Assembly (NCBI GenBank): GCA_949775045.1
Contig: OX459105.1
Location: forward strand, 13,405,398 to 13,469,397
Direction of reading: 5' to 3'
Origin: Metridium senile
Taxonomy: Eukaryota > Cnidaria > Anthozoa > Actiniaria > Metridiidae
Length of the DNA: 64,000 nt
Shown here: positions 11,329 to 23,800 of the stretch, piece by piece
Numbering within the stretch: position 1 is the first letter of the stretch
How the letters are laid out: the number at the start of each line of letters is the position of its first letter
The notes under the pieces: model-generated
What the model was told of the DNA's origin: nothing
Databases searched by the model: none
What the model saw: the letters and a program-made list of their open reading frames with translations, nothing else
Program-made: the position numbers and the translations under genes

Positions 11329-12113
11329 TAGCCCATGCTTAGGAGACCAGCTTAGGAGACCACAGTTCGCGATCATCGCAAAATGTGGACTATTGTGAAA
11401 GCCACGTTTTGCGTTGCCGCGAACTGTGGCTTCAAATTTGGGACACAGTTTGCGTTAGAGCTTGTCGACGGGATTGTTTCACATAAGTTGGTTATGTTGA
11501 ATGCCGTTTTAAAGGTTCCCTAGTGATTTCGTTGAAGACGAAACTTTTACAACGTCTAACGCAATCTGTGTCCAAGTTATAAGTCACAGTTCGCGATAAC
11601 GCAAAATGTGGCTTTTAGTTAAGTCCACAGTTTGCGATACAGCGTGCATCGCAAACTGTGGCAAAAAACCTTAACCCTAACCCTAATCCATAGTTTGCAA
11701 TGTCGCAAACTGTGGCTTTGGTGTTAAGTCCACATTTTGCGTTGCCGCGAACTGTGGCTTCAAATTTGGGACACAGTTTGCGTTAGAGCTTGTCGACGGG
11801 ATTGTTTCACAAGTTGGTTATGTTGAATGCCGTTTTAAAGGTTCCCTAGTGATTTCGTTGAAAACGAAACTTTTTCAACGTCTAACGCAATCTGTGTCCA
11901 AGTTATAAGTCACAGTTCGCGATAACGCAAAATGTGGCTTTTACTTAATTCCACAGTTTGCGATACAGCGTGCATCGCAAACTGTGGCAACAAACCCTAA
12001 CCCTAACCCTAATCCATAGTTTGCAATGTCGCAAACTGTGGCTTTGGTGTAAAATCCACATTTTGCGACATCGCGAACTGTGGTAGTTCCTATAGCATGG
12101 GCTATATTAATTT
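11329..12113. mobile_element. TIR element built of lox-like palindromes with telomere-type motifs
   Basis: Ends ATAGCCCATGCT and AGCATGGGCTAT form the terminal repeat. Inside is a 328-bp direct duplication (GTTAGAG ends at 11460 and at 11788). At least ten variants of CACAGTTTGCG-spacer-CGCAAACTGTG are seen. Each unit also holds a GGACACAGTTTGCGTTAGA / TCTAACGCAATCTGTGTCC hairpin and a CCCTAACCCTAACCCTAA-type motif (11669-11688 and 11994-12015). The same palindrome makes up the array at 1119-1484. Confidence 0.85.
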
Positions 12114-12439
12114 TTGCGATGTCGCAGTTATCGCTCGAGTGGAATCGACCGAAAACATGCATGGGTAGAAGTTGGCAAAATTGTAAAAATAAATGAATGT
12201 TAACATATCCATAGCTGTAATTACAGTTGATAAGTAAATTTTGTTTCAAGGATCACTGAAGCGAGGCTTTCTGGCCAATATAGAATGAATATAATATTAT
12301 AATATATTTCCATAGTGGGCATTTTCATATCATCTTCATGCAGTCGTGATAACTGCCACTAGTATTGCCTCGATTTTGCCTTATGGGCCCCCTCCTCCCT
12401 GAAAACGGCAACGTCTTTATTTTATGAGCTCATACCGCG

Positions 12440-13220
12440 CGCACATAGACTACACTTTATTTTATATTTTCATTCATGTTGATTTTCTAGTTATATTCTA
12501 TCATCTCTATCCTAGTTACACACCTTTTCATATACACGCTCCTTTACATATGCCATGCACTTTTTACAACCCTAACATCTTCCACCACCAGCCTTTATTT
12601 CCCATTATATACTATATTACAATTATTTCCGCATATATTTACCTTCCCTATTTCTCTTCTCCCTTTTTTCTACATCACATATCCTTTTTGCCCTTCATAT
12701 TATATTCCTTTTTTACCCCACCACTACACTTTACCATCATTCACTCTATTACCCACTCATACAACTCATTACCCCCACACTTAAATTCCCCAATTACACC
12801 ATCATTTGCACTTATTTTCATTTTTCCTTCGCAATTATTTTTTATAACATTATACTTTTCCTATCCTCCCCCATCCTAACCATTTTACTCCCCTTAAATA
12901 CCACATAAGTTACTTTCTATATTACCATTTCCTTTTTTTCTTCCCCTTCTTTCATCATTTTTACCTTACCATTACACCCCCTTTTTCCCCTTACATTTCT
13001 CTTCTTATCCTCTTCTTTCTTAACGTCATTTCTTATCCTCCCATTATATTCTTTACCCTTCCATCATATCATCTCCATTCATTATCCAACCCAACCATTG
13101 CATTGTACATTTACACTCTAACACCCAGGCTATACAACCGTACCCATCTTCCTCCCCCACCCAATATAACCCTCCCCTCCCATCACACTTATTTGTTTCC
13201 TCTAAATTGCATTTCCACCA
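12440..13220. other. G-depleted tract
   Basis: About 780 bp in which the plus strand is almost only A, C and T. By hand count 12601-13080 has 6 G in 480 bases, and the lines at 12721, 12841 and 12961 have none. It is not a simple repeat. A 151-codon open frame inside it (12424-12879) is best explained by the lack of G, since TAG and TGA become rare. Confidence 0.9.
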
Positions 13221-13336
13221 CAAAAGTAACATGTTAAACCACAGTGGGCCTTATTAATAGGTTTTGAAGACCCTTTGATTCAACATGCACTAGGACATGT
13301 AAGTAAACACACAAAGCATGCCATATGAATAATGTC

Positions 13337-13342
13337 TTTATT
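13337..13342 (-). terminator. Poly(A) signal of the GCR1_C-like gene
   Basis: AATAAA on the minus strand, about 70 nt past the stop codon of the gene ending at 13412. Confidence 0.6.
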
Positions 13343-13411
13343 TCTATATTACAAAAACCCGCTAGTCAGAGTAACACACAATTTTTTCCTTGTTATTATC
13401 CAGTAAAGTAT

Positions 13412-16400
13412 CTACTTTTGCTTTGAATTCAAAATTTTATAAAGTTTTCCTGGTTTGACTTCACCATATTTTTCTGTCACACTGACCTCCATAAAGTTGT
13501 GTTCTTTAAATAATTTGTAAATAAATTTTCTTTGGCTGTATATCGACACATGCCGTACCTTGGTTGATTTGAAATTTCTCATCTCGGAGCTCCATTCTTG
13601 AAGTGGAGGACAGTCGTTTTTCCCACCTTCCCAAACTTGTCTAACATCTTCAAGACTGTCCACTTTTCTTGGAATCATCAAGGACTCCAACCAGTCCGTG
13701 CATGATTGATAATTTGCTCCATACTTCCGATAGACTGCCAAAGTATCAATTGTATGAACTCTGTTGTGCTGCATTGAGGATGGTTCACTTTGAATGGATG
13801 ATGGTTGAATAGTTGATGATTGTGGTTGGATGGTGGATAGTTGTGATTGTATTATGGTGGTCGGCTGTGGTGACATGGTGGTCGGCTGTGATGACATGAT
13901 GGTCGGCTGTGGTGGCATGGTGGTCGGCTGTGGTGACATGGTGGTCGGCTGTGGTGGCATGGTGGTCGGCTGTGATGGCATGGTGGTCGGCTGTGATGGC
14001 ATGGTGGTCGGCTGTGATGGCATGGTGGTCGGCTGTGGTGGCATGGTGGTCGGCTGTGGTGGCATGGTGGTCGGCTGTGGTGGCATGGTGGTCGGCTGTG
14101 GTGACATGGTGGTCGGCTGTGATGAAATGATGGTCGGCTGTGGTGGCATGGTGGTCGGCTGTGGTGGCATGGTGGTCGGCTGTGATGGCATGGTGGTCAG
14201 ATGTGGTGGCATGGTAGTGGTCGGCATGGTGGGTGGCTGTGATTGGTTTTGGGCAGATGGATGACACATAGAAACAAAAACTGAGGACCAGTATGCCACT
14301 TGTCTTGCTGCATTTTGAGCTGAGCTTACACTTGTATTTGAAGGAAGCCCACTAGGTTGAGATTGAAAAGCCTCCAGGCGGTGGTTTATGCTTTCAAGAG
14401 CTTGAATTATCTCAGCATTAGAGCTTGACGAAGGGACTGGATGCTCAACATTCCGTGCAATTTCAAAGGGTGCCTGATGAAGAGCTTCTTTTAGTTTCTC
14501 AGCTTTTAAGATTATATTCGAGCTACCACCTTCAGCCCCTTTAATATTACTACTTGGCAAAGTGTCAAGACACTGAAGAAGTTCTTTGTCCTATGAAAAC
14601 AATAAGGAAAATAACTGAATTAATAAAAAGTCCATTACCAAATATATTCCATATATAAATGAGCCTGTCTTTTAATAATTCAACAAGGAGGTCCAAAATG
14701 GGCAAGAACAACAGTAATACTGCTTAAATTTGTAGCAAAGTGATCCTTAATTTCTTTGCAATTTTTAGAGCATAGGAAAATGTAATAAATTTGTTTTGTG
14801 CGATCTTTATTCAATTGCATTAACCAATAAGCATTTGGATAATGGCAAACAATTCTTGACTCATCCATGGACGCACACATAAATGTATGTATAATACCAA
14901 TCTTTACAACACTGTTTCACTTATGGCCTTTAGATAGATTGTTCTAATGTTGGGTCATAATAAAATAGGGAGAGAAAGTAAAATTTAATTTCATAATTTT
15001 GACATATATGTTATTTTTTTAAAACAAACAAACGAATGGAATTTTCAAATTAGAGGACCATTTAACATGTAATATTTAGAGCCCTTACATTTTTTTGTTT
15101 TTATAATGGCCATTAATTTTATAAAGTACAGGATCTCAGGTTATAAAGTAAAGATCTCAGGTTCACTTCTATGAGGATTTTTTGGTTTTTGTGGCTAGCT
15201 AGCTAGCCACTATGTCATCATGCTGAATGAATGAGTGAGTGAGTGAGTGAGTGAGTGAGTGAGTAAATAGCAAATACTTAAATATAATCTTATAGTATAA
15301 CCGATTCTAAGAACTTATGTGCGATCACTGTTACTGTGTCATCACACTGTTACTGTGTTACTAAATCAAACAAATACTGCAAGAAATCTTCAAACTAATT
15401 TCCCTACAGAGAGAACAAGCTGCTCTCATTGTCAAATTATACAAGATCTTCCTGAAATTGATATATATTAAAATAAAATAGTAATAGCCAATATCAAATG
15501 GAATGAGAAATTTGTAATTTAAAATGTCCATTAAAGAACTGCACTTAAAAATGTAAAATATCTATATGTTTTCTATATTTTTAACAAAACTTGATAAATT
15601 GTAAATGGGCCATTCCACATGAGATAATGCAACTGTGTATGAAACACAAGCTTATTTTAGCCTGCATCACACCCAGACTTTTTCTCGGTTAAGTGAAGTC
15701 CGGATGTGACGCAGGCTAGTTTATTTAGGTCTGTGAATGTAATGTCCATCACAGTGGAATGGCCCAAATACATGAGTGTGATTGTTCAATTCATATCAAT
15801 AAGATGCATTTTGCACTCGATAACGTACCATCATAAGACATTTAGATTTTTATAATTCAATTTTCTATTCATTTTGTTGTAAAGCTTGCCACATGTGGTC
15901 CTAGACCGCCTTTAATTCAATAATGGAATCATTGAATAAATTATTAATTATCATAATATTGATGTTACAGAGACTACACATTTATAGTGATGCAAATTAA
16001 TAACTATTCAAAAACTCATTGATAGTGCGAACACAATTAAATAGTGCTAATTAGTGCTACTTAGTGTTATAATCCAGTGGTAAATAGTTGATAATTAAAA
16101 TGTCTTTATTGAAAATTGACCAAGTTATAGAATACTTTAAAGGACCTCCAGCTCCCTCTCCAGTCTATGAGCCCATGAGCCCCAGACATAAATTTCAGTC
16201 ATCACAAAACCAAATTGCACTGAGGGAGGGGTTAATAATGAGAGAAACAGCATTCCTTTGGATACATTATTATATATAACTGGAATCAAAACAATGTACT
16301 TGAGAAAGAATTACATTGCTGGTGTTCATAGCTCAAATAGATATTAGTCATACAAAACTTGTGTGTCTGGAATGTTAAATACTAGGGATGTATTAAGCTA

Positions 16401-18790
16401 CAGTATATGGTCCTGATCAGTGTTGTATTAGATGGTTCAATATCATACTTGTCTCAAAGCACCCAGTTCACAGTTGCAGTTAGAAACACAATTTTATTCC
16501 AAAAAAAATCATCAGTATGGAGGTACCAAAAGGCTTAGTTCTCAGACCATTGTTATTCTTGAATTTTACAAATGCTGATTGAAATACAAAGGATTCTGGA
16601 ATAAAAATGCCAAAAATACCCTACAAACCACTACTGGATTATTTTCAGCAAAAACTACTATTTAGCTACTTATAAAGACGGAAAAAGTTAATTTTGTGGC
16701 AAAAGTTATAATTAAAAATCGTTTCAAGGCAAAACCAGAGTGTTGATGTTGTTGTTGTTGTGTTGTTGGATAAGCCATATAAACAAATGCAACATTGTTG
16801 GGCCACGTTCCGATGACCGCACTTGTTGATCTATGCATGGTCTGCCCCAACTGGAGTCATTCCAAAGTATATAAGGAATATTATATTAGAGACTACATTC
16901 AAAGACACCCATAATAGAAATAATGATATATAATATCATAAATAATAATTATAATAGAAAAAATGGACATATTTCAACATGAACATGATTATAACAGTCA
17001 CTCTTTTCACCAAAGATAATTAACATAATATTCCTTATATACTTTGGAATTACTCAGATCAACAAGTGGAAATGAATGCATGGCAAGGCATGGCAAGGAG
17101 GCCCTTGTAATATCAGAATTATTACATTAAATATAAATAAAAATTGAAACAAGGAGATGGAAAAAAACATAAAATCTTGTTAATACACTAACAAAATTCT
17201 GCCTGGAAAACATGCACTTAGTTTTCTTACAAAAAACATAACTATAAAAGAAGATCTAAAACAAATGGGGAAAATTGAAATGATCAATTAATATACAACA
17301 AATTTAAACTAAATACTAAAAAATTAATCTATATTCAAAAATGTATACTTTATTTAAAAAAATCATTAGCAATTCATGAGTTATTAGTCCAATTAGGGCA
17401 TTCCAATTTGGTCACCTGTATATTCCATAAAACAGTGTGTCTTTATATAAAGTACCTAATTGTATGACACTTGTAAAGGTCTCAGTTCAAGTCAGTGTCC
17501 CATACGTGGAATGGCTAGTGTGACAAACTGCAGTAATTTGCGAATGCTCAAATAGCCACAATCACTTGTTAATAAGAAATTTGAATTGATTTTGAATATT
17601 TTACAGTGTGACTCGCCGTACCGTAGTCACCTACAAAAACTTTTGATGAATTTTTGACATTATTATCTCAATCGGACCAATTACAGACATCAAAGTATCT
17701 AAAGTCTCCTCCTTTGATCGATATTAACTCCGCCTCTTGATATAAACTCCGCCTCTCGATATGAACGTGTATCTGATTGGTCCGATTGAGATGAAAAAAT
17801 GTCAAAATAATGTCAAAAATTCATCAAATGTTTTTGTACGGCGAGTTGCACTGTAAGGAGTAAGTTTAAAATCTGTGTTTGAGTTTTTTAAGCCATTTAA
17901 AAAAATTGAGATCATGTTTTATCAGGTATAAAGATGCTCGCCTAAATTTTTTTTTCTAGTTGATTTGAAAAGGAAGAATATTTCAACTCAAATAACTCAC
18001 CTCTTCCTCTTCATCATTACTTGAGTGGCTATCTTCCCAGTCAGACTCGGATGATGAACTCTAAATTAAAAGCATGAAATAAAATTGAAATTAGTACTTG
18101 GAAAAGGTTGCCATGTTGTTGTATTGTGTTGTAGTATATTCTCAAAATTCCAGTGCGGGCAGGCTTAGCCTCGAATCCATGTGTAAATTGATTGGTTATT
18201 TTAAAGTTCTCTATCCTAAGAGCGAGGCTATTCCCGCCTGTACTGACGTTTTAAGAACAGCCAATACAATACTAGATTGGCCAGACAGATTTTTGAAATG
18301 TTGTATTAATGAAATTATGTGCCCACTGTTCTTTTCTGATAATTATACCTTCTTAAAACTTTTGCTTTTTATTTTACAAAGAATCGCCATATGAAGTCCC
18401 CAAGTTTGCATAAATTAGGAATGTTAACTGTTCAGGGAATAGGGTATACATGAATGTGAAAGTAACAATCATATGCAATCAATATCATTATCATATTGCA
18501 TAAAAGAAAAATAATATTGTAACACCATATACATGTGTTATAAAACATGAACATGATAAATGGTGTCATCTTTATATGCCTTCAGCAGAAATATTGCATT
18601 CCTTTTTGGCCATTATATTATAAAAAGCAATATATAAAGATACGGTGGAAAGCCATTTGCTATATACTGAACAGTAATTAAGTCCTTACATACATTTTGA
18701 GATTGCCAAAGATAAAAATCAAATATGATATATATTTACCTCCATATGGATTTCAGAATCATCATGTAATGGCTTTTCATGTGACGACGA
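13412..18790 (-). CDS. Multi-exon gene: acidic exons, Pro/Thr repeat, GCR1_C-like C-terminus; first exon not found
   Basis: Exons read: 18790-18740 (SSSHEKPLHDDSEIHME), 18060-18001 (SSSSESDWEDSHSSNDEEEE) and 14590-13412, all phase 0 with GT-AG borders. The upstream start exon was not identified. The last exon holds a Ser-rich coiled-coil-like stretch (IIQALESINHRLEAFQSQ), then 17 heptads of the QPTTMPP type encoded by a 21-bp minisatellite, then a C-terminal region with VRQVWEGGKNDCPPLQEW and SIYSQRKFIYKLF. That layout (W-x-G, PPL-x-x-W, basic RRK-like helix) resembles the GCR1_C DNA-binding domain, which is also found in some Crypton transposons. Probable nuclear DNA-binding protein; the similarity is judged by eye. 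Both other frames across the repeat stay open only because the period is 21 bp. Confidence 0.6.
13851..14231 (-). repeat. Coding 21-bp minisatellite
   Basis: About 17 units of a 21-bp repeat (plus strand GGTCGGCTGTGGTGGCATGGT type) encode Pro-rich heptads. Unit-to-unit changes are mainly Pro/Ser and Thr/Ile switches. Being a multiple of three, length changes would keep frame, so length polymorphism is likely. Confidence 0.95.
15607..15765. mobile_element. MITE with nested hairpin
   Basis: GGGCCATTCCAC and GTGGAATGGCCC are perfect inverted ends. Inside, TAGCCTGCATCACACC pairs imperfectly with GGATGTGACGCAGGCTA, a second hairpin nested in the first. Confidence 0.8.
17604..17853. mobile_element. 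pogo/mariner-like MITE with TA duplication
   Basis: TA-CAGTG...CACTG-TA ends. Long arms: CAGTGTGACTCGCCGTAC and TTGATGAATTTTTGACATTA, then CAATCGGACCAATTA, all mirrored at the right. CAGTG ends with a TA target duplication are typical of the Tc1/mariner/pogo superfamily. Confidence 0.85.
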
Positions 18791-20188
18791 CTGAAAGAAC
18801 ATAAACACAACATATTCAAGGATGTTTCAAGTTTTAAAGGAAAATAGTCAAGTCCCAATTCAATCATTTTTAAGAAATATTCATTTTCAAGAACTTTCCG
18901 TGTCAATTAACATTCATGTTTGAAAAAAATTGTGAGATCAACTGTTTGTACTACAGATCATGAGAAAAATATCATATGCCCTTTGCACTACATATGGGGT
19001 GATTTTTTTTCATTCCAACCACATGCTTCTTCTTTTTGTAAAGTTAAAAAGTTTTCTATTGGTATAAAAATTGCTAAAAACTATATAGCGAGTCACCTTA
19101 ATCTTTATCTTAATGTTCAGCAGCTGGACGCAGTCTTCAAATTCCTAAGTTTAAATAACCAACGGTCGACGAACATTTTTTTTATTGCTCGATATAGTTT
19201 GTCAGTCAACTGCTTTTATATTCGTTTCTTCAAGCCAACGTGTAAGAGCGGTTTTCGTATGACGCTAAGGCACAGCGCGATCACGGCAGAAAATTCGAAC
19301 GTTTTTATAGAAACTATAAAATATATAAGCTTAGTGACACAGTCATAACACTGCACATACGCTCGGTTTTAAGCTTTATACTATGGGAGGTTTTATGGAA
19401 TCTTTTTTTGACGTCACACACTGGCCTCGTCTCGAGTCTGGCCGTCAAACTGGCCGCCTTGCACTTGTTCGCATTGATGCCAACTTTATCATGTTTTGAT
19501 GAAAATAAAAAAAAATTGCCTAAAACGATGTTGTGATTCTCAAAAATCAAAAACAGTGGAAAAACAAAAGCACAATCTGTCACATGAATAGGACTTGAGG
19601 ACATTTTATGCTACTAACGGAAAAAGAAAGAAAAATATCAACACACCATCTTCGTGAAATGAGTTGGCAATGGAGAAAAAATCTTCACAAATCATAACAA
19701 AATGCCATCGGATTTTCACCGGTCATCCAAAGCAGTTAGGTAATATACATAAGTCAAATTCAAGAAGTTAATTTTGTTTGTAAAGTGAAGTAAATGTTTT
19801 AAATTTACACGAATGTGTCTTGTACGACTGAATTTCAATATGGCGAACGTGACAAAAAGGACTTGTTCGTGACAGACTCAAAAACTCAGTTTTATAATTG
19901 AGATATCAATAAATTTATTTGGAAAATAAAGTAAAATACCTAAAACTTGCTATCTTGATGTTAAAAATTTTACTTAATCGAAAAAGACTAAATAGTTCTG
20001 CACTTTTTACACTTTGCCGATAGTTTCATAAAAATTTTGACGGCCAGCTTCGGCCAGTAGTGGGGTCTCTTAAGCAGTAATTTTGGCCGGATCGTGACAG
20101 AAGTGACAAAAGCACCAAATTTGGCACAGAGCTCCGTTTTGATGTCAGAAACAATTCCAGAAGGGGTGCCCAGTGATCCGAGCTCAGG

Positions 20189-20710
20189 GGGGTGCACTAC
20201 AGCTCAAAAGGGGGGAGGGGAGGGGTCAAATCAGCTTAAAAATTGAAAAATGAGTTTTTATCGATCAAAGTGAACCAAATTCGATAGAACTACAATACAT
20301 TAAATAAGAAGTGATTTAAAAAACAGATGCTGTATGATTCCTGTTCAGGGGGATGCACTACAGCTCCAAAGGGGGGAGGGGAGGGATCAAATCAGCTTAA
20401 AAATTGAAAAATGAGTTTTTATCGATCAAAGTGAACCAAATTCGATAGAACTATAATAAATTAAATAAGAAGTGATTTAAAAAAAGTTGATGCATGATTC
20501 CTGTTCAGGGGGATGCACTACAGCTCCAAAGGGGGGAGGGGAGGGGTCAAATCAGCTTAAAAATTGAAAAATGAGTTTTTATCGATCAAAGTGAACCAAA
20601 TTCGATAGAACTATAATAAATTAAATAAGAAGTGATTTAAAAAAAGTTGATGCATGATTCCTGTTCAGGGGGATGCACTACAGCTCCAAAGGGGGGGAGG
20701 GGAGGGTCAA
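20189..20710. repeat. 160-bp tandem repeat, three full copies and a partial
   Basis: GGATGCACTACAGCTCCAAA followed by a GGGGGGAGGGGAGGGG run starts each unit. The same point (GCACTA) falls at 20199, 20360, 20520 and 20680, so the period is 160 bp (161 once). Each unit carries a G4-capable purine tract and ATCGATCAAAGTGAACC. It lies just 3' of the nuclease gene's stop codon, inside the candidate transposon end. Confidence 0.95.
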
Positions 20711-20893
20711 CTCAGTTTTTTAAAGACCAAGAAGTTCTAAACGTTGTACATGATGGTATGATTTCACACAAAATTATCTCAGAAGGGGTTCCGTATTGTT
20801 TGATCACAGGGGGTGCAGCGCGGTACCAACTAGTCAAGTCTATTAGGTCGTGAGGATGGCTAGATAATGATACCTTTGGTGCTTGAAATGAAG

Positions 20894-23800
20894 TCAAACA
20901 TTTACATTGCATTTACATTTGCAAAGTGGGGTACATGTAAGCTTTGCTTTTGCACACTTGCAACGATTACATGACCCTTTGCAGCAACACTTGATCAACT
21001 CGCTACAGGCCTTGGAAACTTCCAGGATTGTTATCCACTTTGGGACCCACACACCGTCCTCTTTTTTCCAGGAGAAATGCTCTGGAGAAGGTAGAACTTG
21101 CTGTGAATCTTGACTGGTGGTCCAAATTCCCGCTTGGTATATACTGCGGTTAACATGTTGTAGAAGGGCATCCTTTAATTAAGATGTAAAAACATATGTG
21201 TATAAATATGCAACAGGAAAACATACTTTTATAGAAAAAAAGGTTTACCTTTGTTGGGGGAAGCCTATCCATGGTGCAGTTGTTCTTGCAGAACAGCTCC
21301 ATCCTCACCTTGTTGATGCATCCGTACTGGCTAAGCTTATCGTACAAGATAACGGCGAATCTTTCAATTCGAGTGAAATGGTCAGATGAGAGCGTTAGAT
21401 GGTAGAACGGATTCTCGGCTAGAAATTGGAACGTTTGAGTCACATCAGGATATAGCTCCCACGCCTTCCAAGCACTTATTTTGCTCTTCCCGAAGAACGA
21501 TGAAGTGGTATCACAGCCACTGAGTGCATGGAACACTGGCAGAGATCTAGACCGCGCTTCGCCAAGTCGAGAGTAAATGGCATTGATACTTATGAACTTG
21601 AAGTTCCGCCCCATCCCAAACGCAACCCAAAGATCAAGGTCAGGCTTGGACTCTTTCAGGAAGTAGAACTTTCCCACCAAGACAACAACCACATCTGTGT
21701 CGACTGTTCTGATAAGGACTGTTTTGACTTGCTCAGCTTGTATAGCATGATGGACGTGTACCACAATGCGTGTGTCAGCCTCTTCATGGGAACACACAGT
21801 CATAGGTCTCTCCGTCCCAATGGCGATTACATTTACTCCTAAAGAAATAGAAAGCGAGAAATTGCTTATGTATTTTAAAAATATATTTTATTTAAAAGTG
21901 TTTAAAATTGAATGGCATAAGAAATACCTGCAGTTACATAAATCTCCTTTGCCTCTGGCCAGGGGTGCTCAGCAGCCTTAGCTGTTAGAAATGTAAACAA
22001 CTCCTCTTTGTTGGCCGAGTCACGTAGGAACTGCAACCATTTCGTTGGAATCTTTGCGCCACCTGAGACCTTCCGTCGAATACCTTTCCCTCTCTTCTCA
22101 CGTGTAGATTGTTTAAGACTATCAGAGACATAGGAATCCCAAACGATGTCGATACGCCTGCTGCTTTGGTTCTGGATGTAGGGAAGAAAAACGTTATCTG
22201 CGTAGTTGTCAAAGGTACTAACAGCTCCGGTCACTGGAAGGCAGTGTACAATGACGGCACCATCACAGACCTTGCAGTCAAACTCTGATGGAGGATCGGG
22301 CTGCTGACACTGTATGCACTTCAAGAGGTCGGACTTGGCACTCGGCAGGCGGAGGTTTCCAAATTCAGACAATGACGGTGGATACGACTGTACTTCGTGA
22401 CTAAAGAACTCCTCAAGATTGGCATCACGGCTCTGCATGGCAATATATAACTGTGCGAAGAGGCTGACGTTGTTTTGAAGCGTCGCAATTTTCTTGGTCT
22501 GTTTAGACTTCTCACGGCTTGTGGATTTCCCGAAAAGAGGAAGGTTGTTCTTCTTAAGTGGGTTGTTAATCACTGTAGTTCGGTCCTGGATCACAGCCTT
22601 CATGAAATCCAAGTACTGGTTCTTTCCAAGAGCCTCAAGGTTAAAGATAGCTGCGGCCACGGAATCATCCATGCAATCCCTGTTATCCAAGGTTACAAGT
22701 TCCGGGAAATTATCCAAGAAGGGGTTCCCCATGCGTCGAATGACGTCAACAAGGTTGTTCACTTGTTTCTTGAAGGTCTTTTGGAAGGTCAATCCTGTTT
22801 CGTGGTTTGCTTGATAAATGGAATCGTTGTCAGAGTCGGTCAGATACTGGTCCTCAAATTGATGTAACAGTCTTGCCATCTCTGGACCTGAGAGCATCCA
22901 TCGTCTAAAAAGAAAGGGAAAACTGCCATGTCAAAACGCTAATCACGCACACATATAATTATGCGTGGGAAACCGAATGTATAATACAAGTGCGTATATT
23001 TAATAAATAGAAATTTGAAATTCAATACGAACCTGAAGGCGGTGGGATTTTCTGTCAAACCAACTGCACCACCAGAGCTTTTTACAACTTTATTCTCCTG
23101 CTCATGCGCCTGGTCAAATGGGATCGCTGAAAACTCGTTGCCCGACTTTGATAAAACCCAGTCTCCCTCTTCACGAAACTTTTTAGCGATGGTATCAGGT
23201 AGACTCTTCATGTCTCGGATGTGTATGGGGGTCCATCGAGCGTAGTTTATATGGTCCAGCGCAAAGAAGAAGGGAACAAGCTCCTCTAGGGCTTCTACAT
23301 ACAAATCGAAATTGCGTTGTCGATGTGCACGAACTACCAGTAAGACTAGCATCTCGTAGCGGAGGATTAGGTCCCAGAAAAAGAACGTTGGACTTGATTT
23401 CCTTGCCTTTTCCCACTCAAGTAGCGTTGGTTTTTCCTTACACTGGGAAAAAGCCTCCATTTTCAACTTATAAAGAGCCAAAATGGTGACCTGATGAGCG
23501 TGCCTGGAAATAAATAAATTGAGATTAGACATGCATCTAAGTCCTGTTTCCTTAATTTGCTAGATATGTTTTGTGTTGAAAAGACGTATTTGACTCAATG
23601 ATTTTTTGAAATATGTGCTAGTTTGAGCTACGAAAATGTATGAAAAACATTAACACATTTCATTATTTTCTGTTGTTTGACTACACATAACAAATAAATA
23701 GTCACCAGCGTGATTGCGTTGTAGTTTAAAAATCAATACCTTGTTCTTTTAAGATGCGATGCCTTTAGAAATGAGTCAGCGACACCAGATGAAGCTACCT

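Larger units (their letters stand above)
14594..18000. other. Long intron of the GCR1_C-like gene
   Basis: AT-rich interval between the exons starting (minus) at 14590 and ending at 18001. It holds a (GAGT)n microsatellite at about 15229-15263 and MITEs at 15607 and 17604. Two short open frames (14680-14880 minus, 16088-16279 plus) lack good splice borders and are not called. Confidence 0.55.

Noticed and set aside
12424..12879. 151-codon open frame
   Set aside because: Lack of G makes TAG and TGA rare; no splice or start context and a composition-driven protein (Ile/Phe/Tyr/Pro/His).
13785..14267. Overlapping frames of His/Ala/Thr and Val/Gly/Cys repeats on both strands
   Set aside because: Shadows of the 21-bp minisatellite, whose period keeps all frames open.
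14680..14880. Minus-strand frame with several Cys near the GCR1_C-like gene
   Set aside because: No GT donor or AG acceptor in phase with the neighbouring exons.
18098..19348. Plus-strand frames at 18098-18394 and 18920-19348
   Set aside because: They overlap introns or exons of the minus-strand gene, have no splice partners, and end without recognisable domains.
19314..19604. First exon (MSSSPIH...) of the GCR1_C-like gene
   Set aside because: The only near donor (CAT|GTGACA) is weak and nothing else ties it to the exon at 18790.
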